From positions 496,001 through 560,000 of the forward strand of contig JADJOZ010000033.1 in NCBI GenBank assembly GCA_016713525.1: a stretch of 64,000 nt of DNA, in the 5' to 3' direction. Positions 28,741 to 37,397 of the stretch are shown here, one piece after another. Position 1 is the first letter of the stretch, and each line of letters starts with the position of its first letter. Both the position numbers and the translations under genes were made by a program. The stretch is from Bacteroidota bacterium. Lineage in GTDB: Bacteria > Bacteroidota > Bacteroidia > AKYH767-A > OLB10. The notes beneath the pieces are model-generated. The model saw only the letters and a list, made by a program, of their open reading frames with translations. It had not been told where the DNA came from and did not search any database.

Positions 28741-29136
28741 TCATAGTTTCTCAGCAAACGCAATAATATGTCCATCGGGGTCAGAAAAGTAACAAACTTT
28801 ATCGCCCCAATCCCTGTCAATAATCGGACTAATTAATTTTGCTCCAATTTTAGCAGCGTTTTCATATTCATGCTGAATGTTGTCTACATAAAAATACAAC
28901 TCGCATCTGGGAATACCATTACCGTTGTCGGGATGAGGTGTTTTATCGCCAAGAATTTTTGCGATGCCATTGTTTGGCATTATTCCAATTTTACAATTAT
29001 CTGCAATGATAAACTCAGTCATGCCTGCAACATGCAGGTCAGGTGATCTACGAAATATATTTTGATAGAACTTGCTACTTACTTCCTGATCCTTAACGTA
29101 AAGAATGATTTGTACAATTTTTAAATGGTTTATCAT
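28741..29136 (-). CDS. VOC/glyoxalase-bleomycin resistance family protein
   Basis: 131 residues. MINHLKIVQIILYVKDQEVS and FYQNIF form the first beta-alpha-beta module. GIPRCELYFYVDNIQHEYEN begins the second, ending CYFSDPDGHIIAFAEKL, a very typical VOC C-terminus with the metal-ligand Glu-like position near the end. It could be a small-molecule isomerase, dioxygenase-like or drug-binding protein; substrate not predictable. It is followed by a membrane protein gene on the same strand. Confidence 0.8.
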   Translation of the reverse strand: MINHLKIVQIILYVKDQEVSSKFYQNIFRRSPDLHVAGMTEFIIADNCKIGIMPNNGIAKILGDKTPHPDNGNGIPRCELYFYVDNIQHEYENAAKIGAKLISPIIDRDWGDKVCYFSDPDGHIIAFAEKL

Positions 29137-29478
29137 GTTTGATTTGGTGATGTTTTGTTTGGGTTTGCATCAGACATTGTCGAAATGGAATCACAAAATC
29201 GATACTTATTCGGAAGTTTTAGAACTGGTCTCGCTTTTGACAGATCCGATTTTTAAAAATTGCTATCTTTCAAATCCGGAGCCACTGATATAGTTAAGGT
29301 AAAAGTTTAAAATTCATTAATAATATCAAGCGGCAATTCTATCAGACTGATTTATTTTTTCCTCGTAATTTCCCCCAAAAATACACTATTCAAGTTAAAT
29401 GCCTACTAATTCAGAAAGTTGCTTGGTCGACTGTAAGTAACTGAAAATCAAATTAATTTAAGAATTTCTTCCCGGGTA
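29137..29478. other. Spacer with second copy of a dispersed repeat
   Basis: No supported gene. The segment 29337-29398 matches the repeat at 409-467. The remainder is unrecognised. Confidence 0.5.
29337..29398. repeat. Dispersed intergenic repeat, copy 2
   Basis: Begins ATTCTATCAGACTGATTTAT and ends TATTCAAGTTAA, colinear with 409-467 and in the same orientation. Confidence 0.55.
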
Positions 29479-31125
29479 TCATTTTAAAACAGCTGGTATT
29501 AAATAGTCCTGAATAATTTTATCTGCTTGTTTGTGTCCGTAAGGTGTGTTATAGGCAGTTGAGGTAATAACAATAACAAGAGGATGATTTTTGAAAATAC
29601 AGATTTTATTGCCACCATTCCCACTGGAATAATAAACTTCATAATTTTCATTATCGATGGTATAGTTTTTATTCCAAAATAGATAGCCATAATATTCGCC
29701 TTCGGATATTGTAATTTGTCGTGATAAGCTTTTTGCAACCCATGCTTGAGTAAGAATTTGTTTGCCATTCCAGCTGCCTTCATTTTTATAAAGTTGTCCA
29801 AATTTAGCATAGTCGATTGAACGGAGTTGTAAACCACCTGCCGTATTTGCAACTCTTTGTGGAGTGAATTGCCATTTGTACCTTGTAATTCCAAGAGGAG
29901 AAAATAAATATTTATCTGCATATTTTTCCAGTCCATTTGGTACAGATTTATCAATAATATCGCCGAGTACTACAACACCCGCAGTAAAATACTCAAATTT
30001 TGGAACAGGAACCCTGGAATCGTCAATAGGGAGGTTTAGCGTAAAGGCGACCCAATTTTTAGTTGGATACATATTTTCTTCGTTCCCTGGAGATTCCTGA
30101 ATCATATCAGAACCTTCGAATGGAGAACTCATTGTTAACAGACTTTTTAACGTAATACTTTCTTTTACAGGAGAATAGTTCTGATATTGTTTTAGGTTAT
30201 AGAAATCACCCAGCGTTTGTGTTTCATTTTCAATATATTTTTCATTGATTGCAATTCCTAAAATTGTGGAAGCAAATGATTTTCCAACTGATCTTGTATC
30301 GTGTAGTGAATTTCTGCCAGCTCCGTTAAAATATTCTTCAATTAATAGTTTGCCATCTTTGATAACCACTATACTGGTTATATCTTTGAATACCTGCAGC
30401 AATATTTTTTTATTCAATTCTTCAATTTTGATGTTGTCGAATTGATCAGCGGAAATTTCCCAATCCTTTAGAGGTTTTATTGTTTGAACCTTTACTTGAT
30501 TTTCATTGATCTTAATTTCGGGGACGATAATATTTAATTGGCCTTCTGAAATAATATTTCCTGTTACTACTTCGGATAAATTGATGTATGGTCTTATCTC
30601 AATTTTAAGAATATGTTCGCCACCGGTTAAAACTTCACGGCCACCACTCATTAGAAACCTGTTCCAAAGAAATCTGCCCCAGGAGTCTTCATTCGTTGAA
30701 CTGATAAGCGGCACTCTGAAAACTACTCTTTTGTTTTTATTTTCTTCACCAAAAGCACCATGATGAAGATTTTCGACATAAATTAATTTTCCATCGATGT
30801 AAAACGAAAATTGAAAATTTCCAATATTTGTAAGTTCATTAGCGGTAAGTTCCGGTGAAAGTTCATGAAGGTAATTTGTTAGTGAATTACCTAAGAATAC
30901 TCTTATATTAAGATCGGCTTTCTCTTTGAGTTCAAATGAAGTTAGAAAGTCTGTTTCCGTAAAATTTTCAATTGGTATAACGTGTCCCGTAAATATGATT
31001 TTTCCAATATTTGCCTCATGTATCTGATAAACAATGCTGTCGGTTGTAACCAGATTGGAATTTTGACCATAAACTCGGATCGATACAAGAGACAAAAGGC
31101 AGAATAACGTAGTGTATTTAATCAT
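29479..31125 (-). CDS. Serine hydrolase, class C beta-lactamase/penicillin-binding family
   Basis: The start is set at MIKYTTLFCLLSLVS (31125), which opens a signal peptide ending YGQ; an upstream TTG would overlap the promoter box. After an N-terminal beta-rich domain of about 220 residues comes the beta-lactamase fold: SVGKS (SxxK, nucleophile Ser and Lys), then FEYFTAGVVVLGDII with the Tyr of the YxN-like motif, then GGLQLRSIDYAKFGQLY and a C-terminal SSGNGGNKICIFK where KTG normally sits. It probably cleaves a peptide or ester in the periplasm. It precedes an AraC regulator in the same orientation, 51 bp apart. Confidence 0.82.
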   Translation of the reverse strand: MIKYTTLFCLLSLVSIRVYGQNSNLVTTDSIVYQIHEANIGKIIFTGHVIPIENFTETDFLTSFELKEKADLNIRVFLGNSLTNYLHELSPELTANELTNIGNFQFSFYIDGKLIYVENLHHGAFGEENKNKRVVFRVPLISSTNEDSWGRFLWNRFLMSGGREVLTGGEHILKIEIRPYINLSEVVTGNIISEGQLNIIVPEIKINENQVKVQTIKPLKDWEISADQFDNIKIEELNKKILLQVFKDITSIVVIKDGKLLIEEYFNGAGRNSLHDTRSVGKSFASTILGIAINEKYIENETQTLGDFYNLKQYQNYSPVKESITLKSLLTMSSPFEGSDMIQESPGNEENMYPTKNWVAFTLNLPIDDSRVPVPKFEYFTAGVVVLGDIIDKSVPNGLEKYADKYLFSPLGITRYKWQFTPQRVANTAGGLQLRSIDYAKFGQLYKNEGSWNGKQILTQAWVAKSLSRQITISEGEYYGYLFWNKNYTIDNENYEVYYSSGNGGNKICIFKNHPLVIVITSTAYNTPYGHKQADKIIQDYLIPAVLK

Positions 31126-31146
31126 TTCCAAGGACTTTATTTTTCG

Positions 31147-31154
31147 CAAAACTA
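31147..31154 (-). promoter_or_regulatory. Bacteroidota -7 box, TAGTTTTG
   Basis: TAGTTTTG on the minus strand fits TAnnTTTG and lies 22 bases before the chosen ATG of the serine hydrolase. No clear TTG -33 element was noted. Confidence 0.45.
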
Positions 31155-31200
31155 CAATTAGGAAATCAGTTAAAATAGAATAGAATTAGCATCGGGAAAA

Positions 31201-32010
31201 TTAGTCAGCTATGAGTTTTCGATAACTTTTAGGGCTAATACCTGCTTCTGATTTAAAGCAGCGACTAAAATGGCTTTGATCAGAAAAACCACAGTTGTAG
31301 GCAATTTCAGTTAAAGTAAGCTGCTTGTTGCTTAAAAGTGTGTACGATTTCTGAATTTTTAGTTTTCTTATATATTCGCCCAGATTGCAATGGAAATATT
31401 TTGAAAAATCTCTTGAAAGATGAACCGGGTGAATGCCCAAAGTATCAGATAAATATTCAAGGGTTAATCTATCTGAAAATTCATAAAATAAAATTTCCTT
31501 TATTCGGCTTACCCACCTTGGTTTAGTATCTGTTTCTATATCAGAATTACGAAACATTTCTTCAACTGCTTTTAGAATTAAAGTTTGAATTGAAAGGATA
31601 GAAGTGTTATCACCTATCTTCGATTCTTTAAATATTTTATACAGAAGCAGCTTAATGTCAATATTTGTAATTTTTATACTCCCTTGTAAATTTTTAATAT
31701 TAAAATCATATTTGTCGAACCACAAGTTGTTCAGCTCGATTTGAAAACCTCTTGCATACCCTTTTGGTTTTATGTTGTAATGAGGTTCTTGCCAATTGTG
31801 AAACAATAGATTTCCTGGCAAGCATTCATAAATTTCTTTTTTATTCCCTTCTTTTAGTTTTCCATCTAAAATAAAAGTGAAGTATGCATTTTCATGGAAG
31901 TGCCAGTCCACAAATTCATGAGTGTATTCGGTATCGGTTAAAGTAAGTCCGTTCAAATGTATGATTTGATTGGTTTGTCCGTAGAATTGACCGGTATGGA
32001 GCTGGTTCAT
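31201..32010 (-). CDS. AraC-family transcriptional regulator
   Basis: 269 residues. The N-terminal cupin-like sensor (about 1-140) has HEFVDWHFHENAYFTFILDG and LPGNLLFHNWQEPHYN, typical of the AraC effector-binding barrel. The C-terminal 100 residues have two helix-turn-helix motifs: LEYLSDTLGIHPVHLSRDFS, and LTEIAYNCGFSDQSHFSRCF, then KSEAGISPKSYR. It probably regulates the adjacent serine hydrolase. The ligand is not predictable. Confidence 0.88.
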   Translation of the reverse strand: MNQLHTGQFYGQTNQIIHLNGLTLTDTEYTHEFVDWHFHENAYFTFILDGKLKEGNKKEIYECLPGNLLFHNWQEPHYNIKPKGYARGFQIELNNLWFDKYDFNIKNLQGSIKITNIDIKLLLYKIFKESKIGDNTSILSIQTLILKAVEEMFRNSDIETDTKPRWVSRIKEILFYEFSDRLTLEYLSDTLGIHPVHLSRDFSKYFHCNLGEYIRKLKIQKSYTLLSNKQLTLTEIAYNCGFSDQSHFSRCFKSEAGISPKSYRKLIAD

Positions 32011-32075
32011 TGTTGCTTTGTATTAATTGGAAGTACTTTTATTTTAATTAAATTATTGATGTGACGTAAGATTCC

Positions 32076-32791
32076 TTACATCCTGTCAAATATTTGTCGT
32101 GGTATCCTCTTTAGAATAGCTGCTACAATTCCCCATCTTTTAGTAACATAAACAATTTTCTTTTTCCTCATGATTGCTTCGAAAATTTGTTTCGTTGCTT
32201 TCTCTACCGGAGCAACCCAAAATTGGCCATCACCTTTTGCCATGGCGGTATCTACGAATCCCGGACGAACATCTGTGATTACAATACCTGCATTTAACTT
32301 TGTTGCTTTTTGTCTTAAGCCTTCCAGATAATTTATTTGATAAGCCTTAGTAGCATTGTATGCCGGCGCAACTCTGTTTCCCCGCAAACCACCAACAGAA
32401 CTAATTGCAACTAAATGACCCGATTTTTGATTTTGAAAATAATTGAATGCCCAGTCAGCAACACAGGTAAAACCAGTCACATTCGTATCAATAGTACGTT
32501 TTTCGATTTCAAAATCGAGGGCATCATTTAAGTCGCCTGTCCCCGAACTAAGAATAAGCAGGTCGAGTCCACCAAGTTGATTTGTCAATGATTCCAGATG
32601 AGCAGCTATGTTTTGGTAATCAGTTATATCAAATGTTTTTGAAAAAAACGACTCGGATTTTTCGCTTTCAATTCATCCAGAAATTCAGTCCTTCTGCCTG
32701 TTATTCCCACCAAATAGTCATGCTCTGCCAAAGTTAAAGCAAGTGCTTTGCCAATTCCCGATGTTGCACCTACGATTATTGCTTTTCTCAT
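32076..32791 (-). CDS. Short-chain dehydrogenase/reductase, frameshifted
   Basis: The gene begins MRKAIIVGATSGIGKALAL (32791), with the TGxxxGxG-type NAD(P) loop as GATSGIG. At an A7 run on the + strand (32642-32648) one base is missing. Restoring it gives RFFSKTFDITDYQNIAAHLE and joins LGGLDLLILSSG. The catalytic set is present: Ser in AISSVGGLRG, YNATK (YxxxK) and, later, DVRPGFVDTAMAKG. The full length is about 239 residues, the usual SDR size. It is an oxidoreductase of unknown substrate. The single homopolymer shift suggests a sequencing error, not true inactivation. Confidence 0.82.
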
Positions 32792-32960
32792 TCAATAGTG
32801 GTAAACGGTTTGATTAAATCAAGTTCAATTACCTTCATGACCTCATTTGATTTGTATCATAACTTTAGATATATTACATATTCACCCAATCACTGACATA
32901 AAAACTATAAATCTCATCTAAGATTGAGTGCGGAAGAGAGTGCTATGTATCAGCAGAACA

Positions 32961-33011
32961 ATTTTCACTTACCTGCAAATCCACCATTGTCATAAATAAA
33001 ATCAGATAAAT
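32961..33011 (-). repeat. 3'-end repeat tract
   Basis: On the minus strand CTGTGATTTATCTGATTTTA, TTTATGACAATGG, then TTTGCAGGTAAGTGAAAATT. Its TGTGATTTAT block provides the TGA stop codon of the DUF5615 gene (33013-33011). Confidence 0.6.
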
Positions 33012-33372
33012 CACAGTCCTTCATGTTCTGCTATTTCCGATTTTGAAATTTCTATTAAATTGTTTCTCGAAATCATTAATTTAATTGTTTCAAGATTGTC
33101 ATCAAACAACTTCAATATAATTTTATTTGGAATATTGCCTGTCCGGACAAGTATTAATTTCTCAGGTTTAGAATTTAACAGAAAAGAGTCCCAAAAGTCA
33201 TGATCTTTTGATATAACAATTCTATTTTGTTGGATAGCAATTTCTACGATTATATTATCAGTAGTTGAATTTTTATTTTGTAATTCTAATGTATGCACCG
33301 AGTTGCACCCTCTCTCAGATTTAAAAGATCAGAGAGTGATTTTGGTAATTGAGCATCAACTAAAAATTTCAC
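33011..33372 (-). CDS. DUF5615 PIN-like toxin (VapC45 type), frameshifted
   Basis: A GTG start (33372-33370) overlaps the stop of the antitoxin gene. The first 30 residues are KFLVDAQLPKSLSDLLNLRE. A GGG run (+ strand CCC, 33308-33310) lacks one base; restoring it gives GCNSVHTLELQNKNSTTDN and the remaining frame: NRIVISKDHDFWDSFLLNSK, PEKLILVRTGNI. The acidic set of the Mut7-C/PIN-like fold is visible: Asp in LVDAQLP, Asp in TTDN, and KDHDFWDS. It is a predicted ribonuclease toxin of about 120 residues. The stop codon comes from the repeat tract. Confidence 0.78.
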
Positions 33373-33602
33373 GAAGCTATTCTATGAATGCTTTTAACAT
33401 GAACGAGTTTTGAAGCATATTCTATGCAAGCTAGAATGTCTTCTCTTTCCAGATCAGGATAGTCTTCAAGTAATTCCTCAATTGACATACCTGAAGCAAG
33501 TAATTCCAGGATATTCTCAACAGGATACCTCAAGCCCCTTATGGTGGGTTTCCCGTGACAAATGTCTTGGTTTATTGTGATTCTTGAAATCAGACTATTC
33601 AT
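33369..33602 (-). CDS. DUF433 antitoxin (VapB45 type)
   Basis: 77 residues: ISRITINQDICHGKPTIRGL, then RYPVENILELLASGMSIEEL and LEDYPDLEREDILACIEYA. This is the classic DUF433 helix-turn-helix sequence (CxGKPxIRGxRxxVxxIL...Y PxLExEDIxAxLxYA). Its TGA overlaps the GTG of the DUF5615 toxin (GTGA), the usual translational coupling. It would neutralise the toxin and repress the pair. Confidence 0.88.
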   Translation of the reverse strand: MNSLISRITINQDICHGKPTIRGLRYPVENILELLASGMSIEELLEDYPDLEREDILACIEYASKLVHVKSIHRIAS

Positions 33603-33890
33603 TTTTTATCAGTGTTTAAGCAAAAATAGTTAATATTTTTTGAGTTCAATTAACAATGTTATGTATTGAGTACTTTAGATCCTTAATAGATTTATCTGTC
33701 CAGATTATTTTTGCCATTTAGCAATTGGAAGGTCGTTTAGTGCCTGTAATACAGTTGTTTTTTTCATACAACAAATATAATAGAAAAAATGATAGAATGC
33801 AATATTCAGACCCGGGCCTGTATTCAAGTTGCAATGGCATGCAATATAGAAAAGCAAAGCAAGTAATAAATTGGGTTCAGGTCTGCCTGG

Positions 33891-34325
33891 TTAGGCAGGA
33901 ATTATCTTAAAATCAGCCGACTTTTCAAGCTTATCAAACAGACTAATCAGTTCTGCCGGAGGTGTATTGAGTTTACGAGTTGCGATGTTTAGCCAAGCAC
34001 CATCAACCGTCAGTTTCGCAGCCAGTGTTCCATCGGCTTTATAAAAATTGTTCTGTAAAGTCCATTTAGAACCATCTTCAGTCATCTTTAAAAGCACCAC
34101 GTCAATCCGGATGGTTTCGTTTCCTGCAATTTCTTTAAGAAAAATAGTCTCTTCCCGGAATAGAATAGGGGATACCAGATGTTTTCTGAACCATTCCATA
34201 CCCATACCATTCTCAGCCATAAACAAAAGTCGCGTTTGTGCTGCGTAGTCGTTGTATGCCGAATGTCGCATGTGGACATTCGCATCGAGATCAGCCCAGC
34301 GAATGGTGTATTCTTTAAAGTACAT
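33891..34325 (-). CDS. Acyl-CoA thioesterase, 4HBT/hotdog family
   Basis: 144 residues. MYFKEYTIRWADLDANVHMR HSAYNDYAAQTR (split here) shows the hotdog helix with the catalytic-type Asp in WADLDANVHM. The IRIDVVLLKMTEDGSKWTL and LAAKLTVDGAWLN strands complete the fold. It hydrolyses fatty or aromatic acyl-CoA thioesters in the cytoplasm. The last base of the DUF4476 neighbour upstream is 21 bp away, same strand. Confidence 0.85.
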   Translation of the reverse strand: MYFKEYTIRWADLDANVHMRHSAYNDYAAQTRLLFMAENGMGMEWFRKHLVSPILFREETIFLKEIAGNETIRIDVVLLKMTEDGSKWTLQNNFYKADGTLAAKLTVDGAWLNIATRKLNTPPAELISLFDKLEKSADFKIIPA

Positions 34326-34346
34326 AACTGAGGAAGTTGTTAGCTG

Positions 34347-35420
34347 TTATTTAGACTGTATAAATTCGAGCAGTTTATTTTTGCTGCTGGTAGTCGAAAG
34401 TGATTCTGTCAATTGATAATAGTCGCCGGTGTTGATGCAGTAATCATAACTGTACAATGCAATTTCCAAACGGGAGCTTTCAACCGAAAATAACTGGATA
34501 ATACCAGCCAGTTGTTTTACTGTAAAACACTTTTTGGTGCTTATGATCTGTTTTGCCAATGTTACTTTGGTGCTGTTTACAGATACATTATTGATAGACG
34601 TTTTTATGCCTGCAAATTCCTCAGCTGAGACTTCACAAACCGGTGGGGGAGGTGGCGTGTTAATCACCGGCTTTACTATAGGTGTACAATAAGCAATCCA
34701 TTCATTACGGTAGGGGATATGTGAAAATACTTCGGTGCCGTAAGAGAAGTTCTCCATATCATAGATTTTCATAAATGCTTCTTTCATGAATGCAAGCCGG
34801 TTCGATTCCAGCTCCATCAGAGTAGCTATTTTCATAAGCTGGCCCATGCTGAAACAATTTCCTGCAGCTATCAGTCTCATGGCCTCGCTGCGGCGGGATA
34901 CATCATTTTGCTGAACCAACACAGGCTTAACGATGAATTCAAAATCTTTATCTGCCAAAGGCAATGGACAACCTTTCACACCATTATATACACCCGGCAT
35001 CGGGTAGGAGAGGTCGGGGTACCAGTTGGAAGGCTCCGGAGGCACCGGATCTGAATTGATTTCGGGACGATTTACAAAATCATATAAGCGAATGGCATTA
35101 CTCAATTTGGTGAAAGCATCATATACATCATAGAAATTCTTCGGATCGTAATTTCTGCGGGAAGCCTTTTTACAAAATTCAAACCGGTAGTAATCGCCGG
35201 CAAAAACAATGGCCATATCCCTGATTTGGGCACTTAGCAGACAGGAATTGGGTAGGAACGATTTAGCGAATTGCATCTTAGCCTGATCGTTGGGCTGCAG
35301 TGCCAGCTGATTTAATTGTTGCTTGAACTGAGCCTGTGACATTGGCTGGGAACAATTTTGAGCCGCCATCCATAATGGAAGCAAACTCATTACAAATACC
35401 AGGATTTTCCTTTTTAACAT
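34347..35420 (-). CDS. DUF4476 repeat protein, secreted
   Basis: 357 residues. MLKRKILVFVMSLLPLWMAA is a signal peptide. Three DUF4476-like helical repeats follow at about 25-110, 165-235 and 260-355. Each has a Cys followed by a QL/IxxIA-type helix (CFSMGQLMKIATLMELESNR, then CFTVKQLAGIIQLFSVESSR). A Pro/Val linker (about 250) separates the last two. Function unknown; the family is Bacteroidota-restricted and probably binds something in the periplasm. It lies 58 bp from the SPOR gene on the same strand. Confidence 0.8.
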   Translation of the reverse strand: MLKRKILVFVMSLLPLWMAAQNCSQPMSQAQFKQQLNQLALQPNDQAKMQFAKSFLPNSCLLSAQIRDMAIVFAGDYYRFEFCKKASRRNYDPKNFYDVYDAFTKLSNAIRLYDFVNRPEINSDPVPPEPSNWYPDLSYPMPGVYNGVKGCPLPLADKDFEFIVKPVLVQQNDVSRRSEAMRLIAAGNCFSMGQLMKIATLMELESNRLAFMKEAFMKIYDMENFSYGTEVFSHIPYRNEWIAYCTPIVKPVINTPPPPPVCEVSAEEFAGIKTSINNVSVNSTKVTLAKQIISTKKCFTVKQLAGIIQLFSVESSRLEIALYSYDYCINTGDYYQLTESLSTTSSKNKLLEFIQSK

Positions 35421-35478
35421 ATAATAGTATTCAGGTTATGGGATTTATTACTTTGAAAGACTATCAAGACTCTAATAA

Positions 35479-35867
35479 TCAGTTTGTTGGAAGTTTAACA
35501 TCATCCTTTACAAGGAATGCGCCTCCATAAACCGATTGAATCTCCTTGAGGAACTTCATTGCTTCCAGTCGGGTTTTGAAATCGCCGACCCTGATTTTGA
35601 AATTCGGCTGTTGGTACGACAAATACGCGCCGGTTTTTGGGAAAAGTTGCAGAAATTCGGTTTTGACCTCGGTTGCTTTGGCTCTTTGGGATCCAAAATA
35701 AATCTGAACCCGATATCCGGGCATCGACCGTTTTACCTGACTTATGGCGATGTGCCGGCTCATCAAAACTTTCACCAGGCTATCCTGAGAAGCCACTGAA
35801 TACTGAGCTTCAGCCATATTTCCGGTCAAAAGAAATGCGCAAAAAAGAGAATTGGGAGGTTTTTCAT
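35479..35867 (-). CDS. SPOR-domain protein, frameshift in signal peptide
   Basis: The gene should start at ATG 35867. MKNLPILFF, plus one base in the A6 run (+ strand 35841-35846), gives CAFLLTGNMAEAQ, a complete signal peptide, then YSVASQDSLVK. Residues about 45-125 form a SPOR fold: YRVQIYFGSQRAKATEV, then YLSYQQPNFKIRVGDFKTRL, EAMKFLKEIQ. SPOR domains bind denuded glycan strands of peptidoglycan, usually at division sites. Without the correction translation would have to begin inside the signal peptide. Confidence 0.78.
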
Positions 35868-36061
35868 GAGCAACAAAAATAAACTTTTAAACTTTACTAA
35901 AACAAGACAGTAACGGGATAAGAGAATGGCTAACTATTCATAAAAAATTGATATTAAGATATTTATGAACAAAACAACAAATTTTATCCGGGTTTGTTAT
36001 TTAGAATCATTTTAAATTACAAAACTCTGACAAGTGTTTTTCAAATCATAAATGTTTGTCT

Positions 36062-36069
36062 TAAATTTG
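36062..36069 (+). promoter_or_regulatory. Putative -7 box TAAATTTG for the act operon
   Basis: TAAATTTG fits TAnnTTTG and lies 58 bases before the actA ATG. The spacer 35868-36127 holds no other feature. A good -33 TTG at the right distance was not found. Confidence 0.4.
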
Positions 36070-36127
36070 CCCACCCCTTATAGGGGTAGTGTGTCTATTA
36101 TCCTGCATTCATAATTAAAACGATCCT

Positions 36128-37371
36128 ATGAAAGGTAGCGTGTTCACCTCTCAAGTCACGTCGGTTTGTCTCATTTTTTTCGCCCTGATTTTCTTCTCGG
36201 TCAAGAACGTTCATGCACAACCCGACGGTGCATCCCTTTTCAAAGCTCAATGTGCTCAGTGTCACAGTGTTGGCTCCAATAAAGTTATTGGTCCAGGACT
36301 AAAAGACGTGCACACCCGGAGAAATGAAGAGTGGTTGCTTAAATGGACCAAGAACTCACAGGGGTTATCAAATCGGGTGATGCTTATGCTGTTAAGCTTT
36401 ACAACGAGTACAATCAGACAGCGATGCCATCATTTGCATTGTCAGATGATGAGATCAAATCGATTTTTGCTTACATCAAAGCCGAGGGTGAAAAAGTGGC
36501 TGCTGCTCCTGCGCCAGGAGCTCCGGGTGCTGCTACAGCTAAAGCTGAAGAGCCTGGGTTCCCATGGATGCTTACCATGATTTTTGTGATTCTGGGTGTT
36601 TTATATCTGGTACTTGGAAAAGTTAAAGAAGGTCTGGAGCGGGCACTGAGATCAAAACAAGGTCTTCCTGAACCAATTCCGGTAACCTCTAAACAAGCAT
36701 CTAAAAACTGGATTCGTGGCAACAAGAAACTGATTGCTGTGATGTTCGTGATTTTCGCAGTATGGGGTTCGGTAAAAGGCTGGAATGCTTTAGCCGGAAT
36801 CGGAATTTCACAAAATTATGCACCTGAGCAACCAATTAAGTTTTCACATAAATTACACGTTGGTCAAAATGGTATTTCCTGCGTTTATTGTCACTCCGGA
36901 GCTGAAAAGAGCCGTCACGCCAATATTCCTTCACCAAACGTTTGTATGAACTGTCACAAGTACGTGCAGCAAGGGCCAACATACGGTACCACGGAAATTG
37001 CTAAAATTTATGCAGCTCTTGATTACGATCCGAATACACAGAAGTATGGAACTAATCCGAAGCCAATCAAATGGGTGCAGATCCACAACTTACCTGACTT
37101 AGCTTATTTCAACCACGCACAACACGTAACAGTAGGTCAGATTGAATGTCAGACCTGCCACGGCCCGGTAGAAGAAATGGATGTAGTAAAACAATTCTCT
37201 CCTCTAACTATGGGATGGTGTATCGATTGCCACCGTACTACAGAAGTGAAGATGGAAGGCAATGCTTACTATACAGAATTACACGATAAACTTAAAAAGC
37301 AATATGGCCCAGAAGCCAAACTAACGGTTGATAAAATCGGTGGTCTGGAATGTGCCCGTTGCCACTATTAA
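36128..37371 (+). CDS. actA: Alternative complex III subunit ActA, multiheme cytochrome c, frameshifted
   Basis: A signal peptide (MKGSVFTSQVTSVCLIFFAL, ending HAQ) is followed by a monoheme cytochrome c domain with CAQCH (about 42-46) and a TAMPSF axial-Met motif. Then one TM helix (MIFVILGVLYLVLG), a second TM helix and a multiheme region with CVYCH, CMNCH, CQTCH, CIDCH and CARCH. The two frames join at a GGGG run (36361-36364) that lacks one base, giving NSQGVIKSGDAY. That makes six CxxCH motifs in one subunit. It passes electrons from the ActB iron-sulfur chain toward the oxidase at the periplasmic face. First gene of the operon. Confidence 0.88.
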
Positions 37372-37397
37372 TTTTAGATACAACCCTTCATACAGAT

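Noticed and set aside
32642..32648. Programmed frameshift or phase variation in the SDR gene
   Set aside because: The many similar breaks at short runs in housekeeping genes make assembly error more likely.
33725..33910. Possible 61-codon + strand gene
   Set aside because: No family similarity and no promoter; it runs into the end of the thioesterase gene on the other strand.
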